From NCBI RefSeq assembly GCF_012849375.1, contig NZ_CP051684.1, positions 1,488,001 to 1,552,000 of the forward strand: a stretch of 64,000 bases of DNA. Direction: 5' to 3'. The translations under genes and the position numbers were made by a program. Origin of the DNA: Duganella dendranthematis (GTDB lineage Bacteria > Pseudomonadota > Gammaproteobacteria > Burkholderiales > Burkholderiaceae_D). Shown piece by piece: positions 28,610-37,814 of this stretch; the stretch's first letter is position 1, and each line of letters begins with the position of its first letter. The notes beneath the pieces are model-generated. The model was given only the letters and a program-made list of their open reading frames with translations. It was not told the DNA's origin and did no database searches.

Positions 28610-29920
28610 TTAATGTTTCGGACGCTGGTCGACCACGCGGCGCGCCTTGCCGGTCAGCGTGCGTTCGATGCCGTTGGGCGGCAGCAGCCGGACCTTGGTG
28701 CTGACGCCGACGTTGGTCTTGATGCGCTGCTGCAGTTCGTTCGCCAGCGCTTCGACGTCGCCGGGAACCGTGTCGGCACGCAGTTCTGCCAGCACTTCCA
28801 GCTTGTCGAGGTGGCCGTCGCGCGTCACCACCAGCTGGTATTGCGGCGACAGTTTCGGCATCTTGCAGATCAGTTCTTCGATCTGCGTCGGGAAGACATT
28901 GACGCCACGGATAATCAGCATGTCGTCCGAACGGCCGGTGATCTTGCCGATGCGGCGCATGGCGCGCGACGTCGGCGGCAGCAGCCGCGTAAGGTCGCGC
29001 GTGCGGTAGCGGATGATGGGCAGCGCTTCTTTGCTGAGCGAGGTGAATACCAGTTCGCCCTCCTCGCCGTCCGGCAGCACGTCGCCGGTTTCTGGATCGA
29101 TGATCTCCGGGTAGAAGTGGTCTTCCCAGATCACCGGGCCGTCCTTGCTCTCGATGCATTCGCTGGCGACGCCGGGGCCCATCACTTCCGACAGGCCGTA
29201 AATGTCCACCGCGTCGATGCCGGCGCGCTGCTGGATTTCGGCGCGCATGGCGTCGGTCCACGGCTCGGCGCCGAAGATGCCGACCTTGAGCGAACTGGCC
29301 GCCGGATCGAGTCCCTGGCGCTGGAATTCCTCGATGATGTTCAGCATATAGGACGGCGTCACCATGATGATGGCTGGCTTGAAGTCCTGGATCAGCTGCA
29401 CCTGCTTTTCGGTCTGGCCGCCGGACATCGGAATCACCGTGCAGCCGAGACGCTCGGCGCCATAGTGTGCACCCAGGCCGCCGGTGAACAGGCCATAGCC
29501 GTAGGAGATGTGCACCATGTCGCCACGCCGGCCGCCGGCTGCGCGGATCGAGCGCGCCACCATGTTGGCCCAGGTGTCGATGTCGTTCTGCGTGTAGCCG
29601 ACCACGGTCGGCTTGCCGGTGGTGCCGCTCGATGCGTGCACACGCACCACGCGATCCTGCGGCACGGCGAACAGGCCGAAGGGATAGTTGTCGCGCAAGT
29701 CCTTCTTGGTGGTGAACGGGAATTTGGCGATGTCGGCCAGCGTACGCAGTTGGTCCGGGTGGACGCCGGCGGCGTCGAAGGCGGCGCGGTAATGTGGCAC
29801 GTTGTCGTAGGCGTGCTTCAACGACCATTGCATGCGCTGCAGCTGCAAGGCCTGCAGCTCGTCACGACTGGCGCGTTCGATCGGCTCCAGGTCGGATGGT
29901 TCGGGAATACGTTGGACCAT
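28610..29920 (-). CDS. paaK: Phenylacetate-CoA ligase
   Basis: 436-aa AMP-forming ligase that activates phenylacetate with ATP and CoA, the entry step of the pathway. The ATP-binding loop HASSGTTGKPTVVGYT, the GAEPWT segment, YGLSEVMGPGVA and TGRSDDMLIIRGVNVFPTQIE are all present. GAGGAGA precedes the ATG at 29920. Its length is normal for the family. Confidence 0.97.
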   Translation of the reverse strand: MVQRIPEPSDLEPIERASRDELQALQLQRMQWSLKHAYDNVPHYRAAFDAAGVHPDQLRTLADIAKFPFTTKKDLRDNYPFGLFAVPQDRVVRVHASSGTTGKPTVVGYTQNDIDTWANMVARSIRAAGGRRGDMVHISYGYGLFTGGLGAHYGAERLGCTVIPMSGGQTEKQVQLIQDFKPAIIMVTPSYMLNIIEEFQRQGLDPAASSLKVGIFGAEPWTDAMRAEIQQRAGIDAVDIYGLSEVMGPGVASECIESKDGPVIWEDHFYPEIIDPETGDVLPDGEEGELVFTSLSKEALPIIRYRTRDLTRLLPPTSRAMRRIGKITGRSDDMLIIRGVNVFPTQIEELICKMPKLSPQYQLVVTRDGHLDKLEVLAELRADTVPGDVEALANELQQRIKTNVGVSTKVRLLPPNGIERTLTGKARRVVDQRPKH

Positions 29921-29933
29921 CGGTGTCTCCTCG

Positions 29934-30365
29934 TTATATGACTTCGCCGCTGATGCGGTGCGATTTGCCGCGGAACAGGGCGATGGTGCGGCCGTCCTGG
30001 TTGCTGACGTTGACGTCGTAGATCCCGCTCTTGCCGGCCAGCGTCTGTTCGGTGGCGCTGGCGGTGAGGACGTCGCCTTCGCGGCCCGGCGACAGGTAGT
30101 CGATGCTGCAGCCGGCGCCCACGGTGACGTGGTTATGGCTGTTGCAGGCAAAGGCGAAGGCGCTGTCGGCCAGCGTGAAGATAAAGCCGCCGTGGCAGGT
30201 GGCGTGGCCGTTCAGCATGTCGGCCCGCACCGGCATCGACATGCGCGCATAGCCGGGGGCGATGGCGTCAAGCGTCATACCGAGCGATTGCGAAGCGGGA
30301 TCGCGCGCATACATCGCCGCGCCAACCGCTTCGGCCAGCGCTTGCGGATCGATCGGCTTATTCAT
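29934..30365 (-). CDS. paaI: Hydroxyphenylacetyl-CoA thioesterase
   Basis: 143-aa hot-dog-fold thioesterase that rescues CoA from side products of the pathway. The signature NGHATCHGGFIFTLADSAFAFA contains the active-site HGGxxF-LAD pattern. The start overlaps the end of paaH by 8 bases. Confidence 0.95.
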   Translation of the reverse strand: MNKPIDPQALAEAVGAAMYARDPASQSLGMTLDAIAPGYARMSMPVRADMLNGHATCHGGFIFTLADSAFAFACNSHNHVTVGAGCSIDYLSPGREGDVLTASATEQTLAGKSGIYDVNVSNQDGRTIALFRGKSHRISGEVI

Positions 30366-31938
30366 GGAAGCGCCCTCCGCTCACCTGCTTGCGGCGCAGC
30401 AGCGGCGAGACGCGGTAACGGTCCTCGCCGTAGCTGGTGGCCAAATTGGCCAGCACGCGCACGATGTGCTCAATGCCGATGGCGTCGGCCCAGGCCAGCG
30501 GGCCGCGCGGGTAGTTGACGCCTTTCTGCATCGCGATGTCGGCGGCGGCGGCGCTGCATACGCCCTGGTTGACGGCGTCCGCCGCTTCGTTGGCCAGCAT
30601 GGCGACGGTGCGCATGACGGCCATGCCGGGCACGTCGTCCAGCCGCGTGACGGTGAAGCCGGCAGCCTGCAGCAGCCCGGCCACGGCGTGGTAAGCGGCA
30701 GGCGAACACTGGTCGGCGCAGGTGATGGCGATGCGCTTGGCGCTGCCGTAGTCCAGTGCGAGGTCGAACAGCACGGTATCGGGATGGTGATTGTCGCTGG
30801 CCCGCTGGGTGGCGCTGCGGCCGTCGGTCAGATAGATGGCGGCGCCGTTACAGTGGAATGCCGGCGCGTCGTCATGCGCCCCGGCGGGACGAATCGTCTC
30901 CGGGGTCTTGCGGTGCGTGATGTCGATGCCGGCCGCGCGCAGGCGGGCTGCCAGCGCATCGACCACGGCGCGGCCCACCGCGTGCGCCGCGCTTCCCTGT
31001 TCGATGGTGTAGCTGACATACTCGGGCTTTGGCTGCGGCGCTTCGGCCTGTGCTCGCGGCGCGACTGCATCATCGCCATAGCGGTAGAAGCCACGTCCGG
31101 TTTTGCGGCCGAGGAAGCCGGCGTTGACCATCTCCTGTTGCAGCACCGACGGCGTAAAGCGCGGATCGCCGAAGTAGGCGTTGAACACCGATTGCGTCAC
31201 CGAGAAGTTGACGTCATGGCCGATCAGATCCATCAACTCGAAAGGCCCCATGCGGAAGCCGCCGGCCTCGCGCAGCACGGCGTCGATGGTAGCTGCATCG
31301 GCGGCCTGCTCGTTGAGCAGCCGCCAGCCCTCGGCGTAGAACGGCCGCGCCACGCGGTTGACGATGAAGCCCGGCGTCGATTTGGCGTGCACCGGGTTCT
31401 TGCCCCAGGCGGCAGCGGTGTCGTACACGGTCTGCGCCACGCCGGCGTCGGTCGCCAGGCCGCTGACCACTTCGCACAACGCCATCAGCGGCACCGGATT
31501 AAAGAAGTGCATGCCCACCAGCCGCCCTGGCAAGCGCAGTCCCGCTGCAATCGCCGTGACGGATATGGAGGAGGTATTGGTGGCCAGGATGCAGTCGTCG
31601 CCGACAATGGCTTCCAGTTGCGCGAACAAGGCGCGCTTGGCGTCGAGGTTTTCGACAATGGCTTCCACCACCAGGCCGGCGCCGGCCACCGCGTCCAGCG
31701 TGACGGCGGCGCGCACGCGCGCGATGGCCGCAGCGCAGTCGATGGCGCTCATGCGCTCCTTGGCGACCAGTTTGTTCAGCGCGGCGGCGATGTCGGAGAT
31801 GGCCTTGGCCACCGCCTCGGGACGCGTGTCGTACAGGTGTACCGTGTAGCCGGCCACCGCCGCCACCTGGGCGATGCCGGCGCCCATGGCGCCGCTGCCG
31901 ATGACGGCGACCGCGCGTTCAGTATGCAGGGCCGCCAT
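30358..31938 (-). CDS. paaH: 3-hydroxyadipyl-CoA dehydrogenase
   Basis: 526-aa NAD-dependent 3-hydroxyacyl-CoA dehydrogenase. The N-terminal Rossmann motif AVIGSGAMGAGIAQVAA is followed by the catalytic region MHFFNPVPLMALCEV and GFIVNRVARPFYAEG. The protein contains a duplicated C-terminal dehydrogenase domain, as is usual for PaaH. It oxidises 3-hydroxyadipyl-CoA before thiolysis. It is one base from paaG and overlaps paaI. Confidence 0.95.
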   Translation of the reverse strand: MAALHTERAVAVIGSGAMGAGIAQVAAVAGYTVHLYDTRPEAVAKAISDIAAALNKLVAKERMSAIDCAAAIARVRAAVTLDAVAGAGLVVEAIVENLDAKRALFAQLEAIVGDDCILATNTSSISVTAIAAGLRLPGRLVGMHFFNPVPLMALCEVVSGLATDAGVAQTVYDTAAAWGKNPVHAKSTPGFIVNRVARPFYAEGWRLLNEQAADAATIDAVLREAGGFRMGPFELMDLIGHDVNFSVTQSVFNAYFGDPRFTPSVLQQEMVNAGFLGRKTGRGFYRYGDDAVAPRAQAEAPQPKPEYVSYTIEQGSAAHAVGRAVVDALAARLRAAGIDITHRKTPETIRPAGAHDDAPAFHCNGAAIYLTDGRSATQRASDNHHPDTVLFDLALDYGSAKRIAITCADQCSPAAYHAVAGLLQAAGFTVTRLDDVPGMAVMRTVAMLANEAADAVNQGVCSAAAADIAMQKGVNYPRGPLAWADAIGIEHIVRVLANLATSYGEDRYRVSPLLRRKQVSGGRFHE

Positions 31939-31939
31939 C

Positions 31940-32749
31940 TCAGCGCCCCTTGAATTGTGGCGCGCGCTTTTCCATGAAGGCGGCCACGCCTTCGCGGTAG
32001 TCGTCGCTGCGACCCAGCTCGCTCATCATGTTGCACTCCAGCGCCAGCTGCTGTTGCAGGCTGTTTTGCGCGCTGGCATACAAGGCCTGCTTGGTGAAGG
32101 CCAGTCCCTTGGTCGGCGCGCTGGCGAAGTGGCGCGCCATCGCCTGCACTTCGGCGGCGAAGGCGTCGTCCGGAATAGCTTTCCAGATCAGGCCCCAGGC
32201 TTCGGCCCTGTCGGCGGTCAGTTTTTCGCCCAGCATGGCCATGCCCATGGCGCGCGCGCTGCCCACCAGGCGTGGCAGGAAGTAGGTGCCGCCGGTGTCG
32301 GGGATCAGTCCCAGTTTGCAGAAGACTTCGACGAACGAGGCGGACTGCGTGGCCAGCACGATGTCGCAGGCCAGCGCGATGTTGGCGCCGGCGCCGGCGG
32401 CGACGCCGTTGATGGCGCCAATCACCGGCAGCGGCAGCGCGCGCAGCGCCTGCACCAGCGGCGCGTAGTTTTTTTCCACCGAGTCGCCCAGATCAACCGG
32501 ACGTGCGCCGGCGGCGCTTGGTCCCACCGCGCGGTCGGACAAGTCCTGGCCGGCGCAGAAGCCGCGCCCCGCGCCGGTCAGCACCAGCACGCGCACACTG
32601 CCGTCGGCGGCTGCGGCAGCGGTGCGCTTCAGCGCGTGGCGCACTTCGTCGTGCATGGCTTGCGTGAAGCTGTTCAGTTTATCCGGGCGGTTGAGCGTCA
32701 GCGTGGCGATGCCGTCGCTGATGTCGAACAGGATGTTCTGGTAGTCCAT
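31940..32749 (-). CDS. paaG: 1,2-epoxyphenylacetyl-CoA isomerase
   Basis: 269-aa crotonase-fold enzyme that isomerises the ring epoxide to oxepin-CoA. It matches the PaaG pattern closely: TLNRPDKLNSFTQAMH, LTGAGRGFCAGQDL, GVAAGAGANIALACDIV, LIPDTGGTYFLPR and DYREGVAAFMEKRAPQF at the C-terminus. The ATG at 32749 follows GGAGACACC. No second crotonase (PaaF) is present in the operon. Confidence 0.95.
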   Translation of the reverse strand: MDYQNILFDISDGIATLTLNRPDKLNSFTQAMHDEVRHALKRTAAAAADGSVRVLVLTGAGRGFCAGQDLSDRAVGPSAAGARPVDLGDSVEKNYAPLVQALRALPLPVIGAINGVAAGAGANIALACDIVLATQSASFVEVFCKLGLIPDTGGTYFLPRLVGSARAMGMAMLGEKLTADRAEAWGLIWKAIPDDAFAAEVQAMARHFASAPTKGLAFTKQALYASAQNSLQQQLALECNMMSELGRSDDYREGVAAFMEKRAPQFKGR

Positions 32750-32762
32750 GGTGTCTCCGTTT

Positions 32763-33842
32763 TTATTCGGCCTGGTCGAAATCGATGACGACTTTGGCGG
32801 TGGTGGGGAAGCTCTGGCAGCTGAGGACATAGCCGCGCGCGATTTCGTAGTCTTCCAGCGCGTAGTTGACGTCCATATCGACTTTGCCTTCGATGACTTT
32901 GCAGCGGCAGGTCGAGCACACGCCGCCCTTGCACGAGTAGCGCATGTCGAGACCCGCGCGCAGGCCGGCGTCCAGCAGCGATTCCTTGTCCTGCTCCATG
33001 GTGAAGCTGGCGGCGTTGCCGTCCATGATGACGGTGACTTCGGTGTGCTGGTGCGCGGCGGCGGCGCTCGCGGCACGTGGCTGGTGCGCGTGTTTCGGGA
33101 TGCTGGCGGCGAACAGTTCGATCTTGATCTGCGATTTCGGCATGCCGGCTTCCTGCAGCGCTTCGGAGACGCCGTGCATCATGTCTTCCGGGCCGCAGAT
33201 GAAGGCGACGTCGATGTCTTCCGCGCGCACCCAGTATTTGAGGAATTGCGCGGCTTTTTCCTTGGTGATGCGGCCGTTGAACAAGTCGATGTCCTGCTGC
33301 TCGCGGCTCATGACGTAGGCGATTTTCAGGCGTTCGAGGTAGGTGTCCTTCAGGTCCGACAGTTCGTCCTTGAAGATCACCGACGACGAGGCGCGATTGC
33401 CGTAGAAGAGCGTGAACTGGCTTTCCGGCTCGGTGGCCAGCGTGGTCTTGATGATCGACAGGATCGGCGTGATGCCGCTGCCGGCGGCGAACGCCAGGTA
33501 GTGCTTTTTGTTGGCGGCGTCCAGCGCCACATTGAAGTGACCCGACGGCGGCATGACGTCGATGGTGTGGCCCACTTGCAGCGTGTCGTTGGCCCAGCTG
33601 GAGAACAGGCCGCCCTGCGTGCGCTTGATGGCCACGCGCAGCGCGCCATCCTGCACGGCGGAACAGATCGAGTAGGAGCGGCGCACGTCTTCGTCGCCGA
33701 TCTGCGCGCGCAGGGTAAGGTGCTGGCCTTGCTGGTACTGGAAGCTGGACGCCAGTTCGGCGGGCACGGCGAAGGTGACGGCGATGGTGTCGCGCGTTTC
33801 GTTGCGCACATGGGCGATGGTCAGCGGGTGGAATTTGCTCAT
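32763..33842 (-). CDS. paaE: Phenylacetyl-CoA epoxidase reductase
   Basis: 359-aa electron-transfer subunit that supplies NADPH electrons to the PaaABCD epoxidase. An FAD-binding domain (RRSYSICS) is followed by an NAD(P)-binding domain (AAGSGITPILSI, FICGPEDMM). A C-terminal plant-type 2Fe-2S ferredoxin has cysteines in YSCKGGVCSTCRCKV plus SCQSFP. A short Ala/His-rich linker (~265-278) joins the two parts. The start MSKFHPLTIAHVRNET fits the family. Confidence 0.96.
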   Translation of the reverse strand: MSKFHPLTIAHVRNETRDTIAVTFAVPAELASSFQYQQGQHLTLRAQIGDEDVRRSYSICSAVQDGALRVAIKRTQGGLFSSWANDTLQVGHTIDVMPPSGHFNVALDAANKKHYLAFAAGSGITPILSIIKTTLATEPESQFTLFYGNRASSSVIFKDELSDLKDTYLERLKIAYVMSREQQDIDLFNGRITKEKAAQFLKYWVRAEDIDVAFICGPEDMMHGVSEALQEAGMPKSQIKIELFAASIPKHAHQPRAASAAAAHQHTEVTVIMDGNAASFTMEQDKESLLDAGLRAGLDMRYSCKGGVCSTCRCKVIEGKVDMDVNYALEDYEIARGYVLSCQSFPTTAKVVIDFDQAE

Positions 33843-33847
33843 GGCGG

Positions 33848-34534
33848 TCAGTGGCACTTGAAGTAATCGAACGGTTCGCGGCAGTCCAGGCATTTGTACA
33901 GCGCCTTGCAAGGCGTGGAGCCGAACTGGCTGGTGATCTCGGTGTGCTGCGAGCCACAGTGCGGGCAGGCGACGATTGGTGCGGCCACGGCGCGGCGGGC
34001 GACGGCGACGGCGGCAGCGGCGGCGCTGCGCCCGGCCGCGCTCCGGCTCCCCGCCCGCAGGCCGCTGATGTCGATCACCTGCTGCGCCGGCGGGGCGATG
34101 CCGTAGCCTTTTAGCGCGGCTTTGCCGGCGTCGCTCATCCAGTCGGTGGTCCAGGCGGGCGAGATTTGATTGTGCAGGCGGACTTGCGCCACGCCGTGCG
34201 CGTGCAGCGCGTCGGTGATGGCGTCGGCGATGACTTGCATGGCCGGGCAGCCGGAGTAGGTGGGCGTGATGGTGACGTCGCACGCGCCATCGGCGGACAC
34301 GCGCACGTCGCGCACTATGCCCAGGTCGACGATGCTGATGACCGGGATTTCGGGATCGGGCACTTCGCCGAGCCACGTCCAGATTTGCTCAGCATGGGCC
34401 CCGGCTTTGGCCGAGGCGACGGCGGCGGTGGACTCGGCGGCCTCGGGGCCACCGGCGGCGGTGCGACGGGCGGCATTGGCGGCGCTGCGGACGGCCGGCG
34501 CGGCTGCGGCAATGGCGGTGGCGGCGGCTTTCAT
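33848..34534 (-). CDS. paaD: Phenylacetyl-CoA epoxidase component PaaD
   Basis: 228-aa iron-sulfur-associated component of the epoxidase. A DUF59/MIP18-type domain (PDPEIPVISIVDLGIVRDV, TPTYSGCPAM) is followed by a C-terminal zinc ribbon (CPHCGSQHTE...CLDCREPF). PaaD is usually about 160-180 aa. The excess here is an Ala-rich N-terminal tail (residues ~1-47) and a second Ala/Arg-rich insert (~158-186) before the zinc ribbon. The reading frame is intact, so these are additions, not damage. An internal start is possible but no better ATG stands out. Confidence 0.92.
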   Translation of the reverse strand: MKAAATAIAAAAPAVRSAANAARRTAAGGPEAAESTAAVASAKAGAHAEQIWTWLGEVPDPEIPVISIVDLGIVRDVRVSADGACDVTITPTYSGCPAMQVIADAITDALHAHGVAQVRLHNQISPAWTTDWMSDAGKAALKGYGIAPPAQQVIDISGLRAGSRSAAGRSAAAAAVAVARRAVAAPIVACPHCGSQHTEITSQFGSTPCKALYKCLDCREPFDYFKCH

Positions 34535-34547
34535 GGCTGGCGCGCGC

Positions 34548-35300
34548 TTACCACTCGGCGCCGGGATAGGCGCGCTGCAGGAACTGCATCTCGGCCAGGA
34601 TGAAGCCCAGGTGCTCGCTGTGGCGGCCTTGCTTGCCGCCCTTCTGCATCCAGGCGTCAGCCGGTGGCATCACCAGCGTGGCTTCGGCAAAAATCTCGGC
34701 CACGTGCGCCAGCCATTGCGCGCGCAGTTCATCGGCGGCCGGCGCCACGCCGGCGGCGACCATGGCCTCGTCCACCGCGTCGTAGGCGAACACTTCGCCG
34801 CTGTACATCCACAGCGCATCGGCCGCCGCCTGTGTGCGCGCGTGGCTGATCTCCGTGCCGTCGCCCAGCCGCACGATCAAATCGCCGCTGCGGCGCAGGT
34901 GGTAGGTCACTTCCTTCAGCGATTTCTCGGCGATGGCGGCGATGCGGGCGTCGCTGCTGCGCGTCAAGCCTTCGATCACGAAGTAGTGCCAGGTGTCGAA
35001 GTAGAACTGCCGCACCAAGGTGTCGGCGTAATTGCCGTTCGGCTGCTCCAGCAGCAGGCAGTTCTTGAAGTCGTGAGCGTCGCGCAGGTAGGCCAGCTTG
35101 TCTTCGTCGCGGCCGGCGCCTTCCAGTTCGGCGGCGTACTCGTACCACAGGCGCGTCTGGCCCAGCAGGTCCAGCGCGACGTTGGTCAGCGCCATGTCTT
35201 CCTCCAGCGCCGGCCCTTTGCCGCACCATTGCGACAGCTGCTGGCTGAGGATCAGCGCATTGTCGCCGAGGCGCAGCAGATAATTCACCTTGTTGTCCAT
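34548..35300 (-). CDS. paaC: Phenylacetyl-CoA epoxidase structural subunit
   Basis: 250-aa ferritin-like structural subunit of the PaaABCE multicomponent oxygenase. Recognised by YLLRLGDNALILSQQLSQWCGKGP, DLLGQTRLWYEYAAE and FYFDTWHYFVIEG. It pairs with catalytic PaaA. Confidence 0.96.
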   Translation of the reverse strand: MDNKVNYLLRLGDNALILSQQLSQWCGKGPALEEDMALTNVALDLLGQTRLWYEYAAELEGAGRDEDKLAYLRDAHDFKNCLLLEQPNGNYADTLVRQFYFDTWHYFVIEGLTRSSDARIAAIAEKSLKEVTYHLRRSGDLIVRLGDGTEISHARTQAAADALWMYSGEVFAYDAVDEAMVAAGVAPAADELRAQWLAHVAEIFAEATLVMPPADAWMQKGGKQGRHSEHLGFILAEMQFLQRAYPGAEW

Positions 35301-35309
35301 GGCGGCGCC

Positions 35310-35594
35310 TTACAGGTTCCTGACTTCTTCCGGCATCGGGAAGAAGGTCGGGTGGCGGTACACCTTGCTGTTGGACGGCTCGAACAGCGCGCCCTTGTCG
35401 GCCGGGCTGCTGGCGACGATGTCGGCGGCGCGCACCACCCAGATGCTGACGCCTTCATTGCGGCGGGTGTAGACGTCGCGCGCGTTGTTGACCGCCATTG
35501 CGGCGTCCGGCGCGTGCAGGCTGCCGACGTGTTTGTGCGCCAGCCCGTGCTGGCTGCGGATGAATACTTCCCACAGTGGCCATTCTTTGCTCAT
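35310..35594 (-). CDS. paaB: Phenylacetyl-CoA epoxidase subunit PaaB
   Basis: 94-aa small subunit that bridges PaaAC units. The family start MSKEWPLWEVFIRSQHGLAH and the VWVV-type segment SIWVVRAADIVAS are present. It lies 9 bases after paaC's start in operon order (paaA, paaB, paaC). Confidence 0.95.
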   Translation of the reverse strand: MSKEWPLWEVFIRSQHGLAHKHVGSLHAPDAAMAVNNARDVYTRRNEGVSIWVVRAADIVASSPADKGALFEPSNSKVYRHPTFFPMPEEVRNL

Positions 35595-35604
35595 GCTTGT
35601 CTCC

Positions 35605-36585
35605 TTATGCGGCGGCGCGTTGTTTGTCGGCGTGGGCCACCAGCGCGTCGCGGAACCATTCGCCGTCGTCCCACGCCTTGACGCGGGTTTGCAGGCGTTC
35701 GCGGTTGCACGGGCCGTTGCCCTTCAGGACGTTATGGAATTCGCTCCAGTCGATGGCGCCGAATTCGTAGTGGCCGGTGGCGGCATTGAACTTCAACTCG
35801 GGATCGGGCACCGTCAGGCCAAGGAATTCCGCCTGCGGCACGGTCTGATCGACCATGCGCTGGCGCAGTTCGTCGTTGGAGAACAGCTTGATGCGCCATT
35901 GCGCCGACTGCGCGCTGTTGACCGATTCGGCGTCCGACGGCCCGAACATCATCAGCGACGGCCACCACCAGCGGTTCAGCGCGTCCTGCGCCATGGCTTT
36001 CTGCTCCGGCGTGCCGCGGCACAGCGCCAGCATGATGTCGTAGCCCTGACGGGCGTGGAACGATTCTTCCTTGCAGACGCGGATCATGGCGCGCGCGTAC
36101 GGCCCGTACGAGCAGCGGCACAGCGGAATCTGGTTGATGATGGCCGAGCCGTCCACCAGCCAGCCGATGGCACCCATGTCGGCCCAGCTCAGGGTCGGGT
36201 AGTTGAAGATGCTGGAGTATTTGGCCTTGCCGCTGTGGAGCGCGGCCAGCAGTTCGTCGCGCGACACGCCCAGCGTTTCGGCGGCGCTGTACAGGTACAG
36301 GCCGTGGCCGGCTTCGTCCTGGATCTTGGCCAGCAGGATCGCCTTGCGCTTCAAGGTCGGCGCCCGCGTCACCCAGTTGCCCTCGGGCAGCTGGCCGACG
36401 ATTTCCGAGTGTGCGTGCTGGGAAATCTGCCGGATCAGCGTCTTGCGGTAAGCGTCCGGCATCCAGTCCTTGGCCTCGATCTTGACGCCGTCGTCGATGC
36501 GGGCCTGGAAGGCCTGCTCGTCGGCGCTCATGTCGGCCGCCGTGCGAACTTGCTTGAGGCCGGTTTCTACCAGTTGTGCGTACAT
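35605..36585 (-). CDS. paaA: Phenylacetyl-CoA epoxidase catalytic subunit
   Basis: 326-aa di-iron catalytic subunit that epoxidises the aromatic ring of phenylacetyl-CoA. Its ferritin-like helices carry carboxylate and His ligands in [17 protein letters not shown] and [13 protein letters not shown]. The ATG at 36585 has AGGAGA 6 bases upstream and is preferred over one 21 bases further up. It is the first gene of the 12-gene operon. Confidence 0.97.
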   Translation of the reverse strand: MYAQLVETGLKQVRTAADMSADEQAFQARIDDGVKIEAKDWMPDAYRKTLIRQISQHAHSEIVGQLPEGNWVTRAPTLKRKAILLAKIQDEAGHGLYLYSAAETLGVSRDELLAALHSGKAKYSSIFNYPTLSWADMGAIGWLVDGSAIINQIPLCRCSYGPYARAMIRVCKEESFHARQGYDIMLALCRGTPEQKAMAQDALNRWWWPSLMMFGPSDAESVNSAQSAQWRIKLFSNDELRQRMVDQTVPQAEFLGLTVPDPELKFNAATGHYEFGAIDWSEFHNVLKGNGPCNRERLQTRVKAWDDGEWFRDALVAHADKQRAAA

Positions 36586-36608
36586 GGCTGTCTCCTGTTT
36601 GACCACAT

Positions 36609-36623
36609 AATACGATACGTATT
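36609..36623. promoter_or_regulatory. Probable PaaX operator
   Basis: Perfect inverted repeat AATACG-ATA-CGTATT located 24-38 bases upstream of the paaA start, in the gap divergent from paaX. Its position suits repression of the operon by PaaX, relieved by phenylacetyl-CoA. The PaaX assignment is inferred from position. Confidence 0.6.
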
Positions 36624-36732
36624 TTGATTTAGCTACAGTTTTTTTGTGTCACATTATTTTAATGCGTCGCGTTAATTTTGGGCGCGCGGCCAAGTAAACT
36701 ACGGGTTCTATGGTCAGAATAGTAAGCCGCTT

Positions 36733-37695
36733 ATGAATTGCAACGACTGGATCGCCGGATTTCTCGCCACCGACCCGCCGCGTTCGAAGTCGCTGGTGGT
36801 GACGATTTTCGGCGACGCCATCGTGCCGCACGGCGGCATGGTCTGGCTCGGCAGCCTGATCGACCTGCTGGCGCCGTTCGGCGTCAACGACCGCCTGCTG
36901 CGCACCTCGGTGTTCCGGCTGGCGCAGGAAGGCTGGCTGGGCGCCCAGCGCGACGGTCGCCGCGCCTCCTACGCCATCACGCCCGATGCCATGGCGCGCT
37001 TCGTGCACGCCTACCGCCGCATCTACGCGCCGCCCAATGTGCACTGGGACGGCAGCTGGACCCTGGTGCTGAACGGCGACGGCGCGCTCAACGCGGCCGA
37101 GCGGGCGGCGGTGCGCAAGGAATTGCTGTGGGAAGGCTATAGCGTGATCGCGCCCGGCATCATGGGCCATCCGGCCGCCGACGGCCCGGCGCTCGACGAG
37201 TTGCTCAAGCGGCTGGGCGTGGCCGGCAAGCTGTTCGTGGTGCAGGGCAAGGCCATGCGCCAGGTCAGCGCCCGTCCGCTCAGCGATCTGGTGGCCGACG
37301 GCTGGGACGTGGCGGCGGTGGCGGCCGGCTACAGCAAGTTCATCGCCCAGTTCGAGCCGCTGCTGGCGGCGCTGCGCGCCAGCGCCGACCTGGCGGCCGG
37401 CGTGCCGCCGCAGGACGACGGCTGCGACCAGCCGCTGACGCCGGAAAAAGCGTTCGTGGTGCGCACGCTGCTGATCCACGCTTACCGCCGGGTCCAGCTG
37501 CACGATCCGCAACTGCCGGTCGAGCTGCTGCCGACGCCGTGGCCGGGCGCGCTGGCCTACGAGCTGGCGCGGCAGATCTACCAGCTGGTCTACGTCGCCG
37601 CCGAGCAGCATGTCGACAGCGCGCTGCGCCGCGAAGACGCCGCCGCCCCGCGCGCCGAAGCCGCCTTCTTCGACCGCTTCGGCGGGCTGGCCTGA
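36733..37695 (+). CDS. paaX: Phenylacetate-responsive transcriptional repressor
   Basis: 320-aa PaaX-family regulator. Its N-terminal winged helix contains PRSKSLVVTIFGDAIVPHGG and LRTSVFRLAQEGWL. A long effector/dimer domain follows (DGSWTLVLNGDG, GYSVIAPGIMGHP). PaaX binds phenylacetyl-CoA and represses paa genes. It is divergent from paaA across 147 bp that contain the palindrome at 36609. Confidence 0.95.
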   Translation: MNCNDWIAGFLATDPPRSKSLVVTIFGDAIVPHGGMVWLGSLIDLLAPFGVNDRLLRTSVFRLAQEGWLGAQRDGRRASYAITPDAMARFVHAYRRIYAPPNVHWDGSWTLVLNGDGALNAAERAAVRKELLWEGYSVIAPGIMGHPAADGPALDELLKRLGVAGKLFVVQGKAMRQVSARPLSDLVADGWDVAAVAAGYSKFIAQFEPLLAALRASADLAAGVPPQDDGCDQPLTPEKAFVVRTLLIHAYRRVQLHDPQLPVELLPTPWPGALAYELARQIYQLVYVAAEQHVDSALRREDAAAPRAEAAFFDRFGGLA

Positions 37696-37814
37696 GGCGA
37701 ACCCCGCAGCGGCAGGCCGAAATCCGGGCGCGGCGCGGCGCAAGCCTGTATCATGTCGGCTCCGCGCCACAAGCGTGAGCGACTCTTTTCATCGAATTCA
37801 CCAGGATTCCTGCC

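Noticed and set aside
31940..32749. Possible paaF
   Set aside because: The sequence follows PaaG (GRGFCAGQDL, LIPDTGGTYFLPR) rather than the PaaF hydratase.
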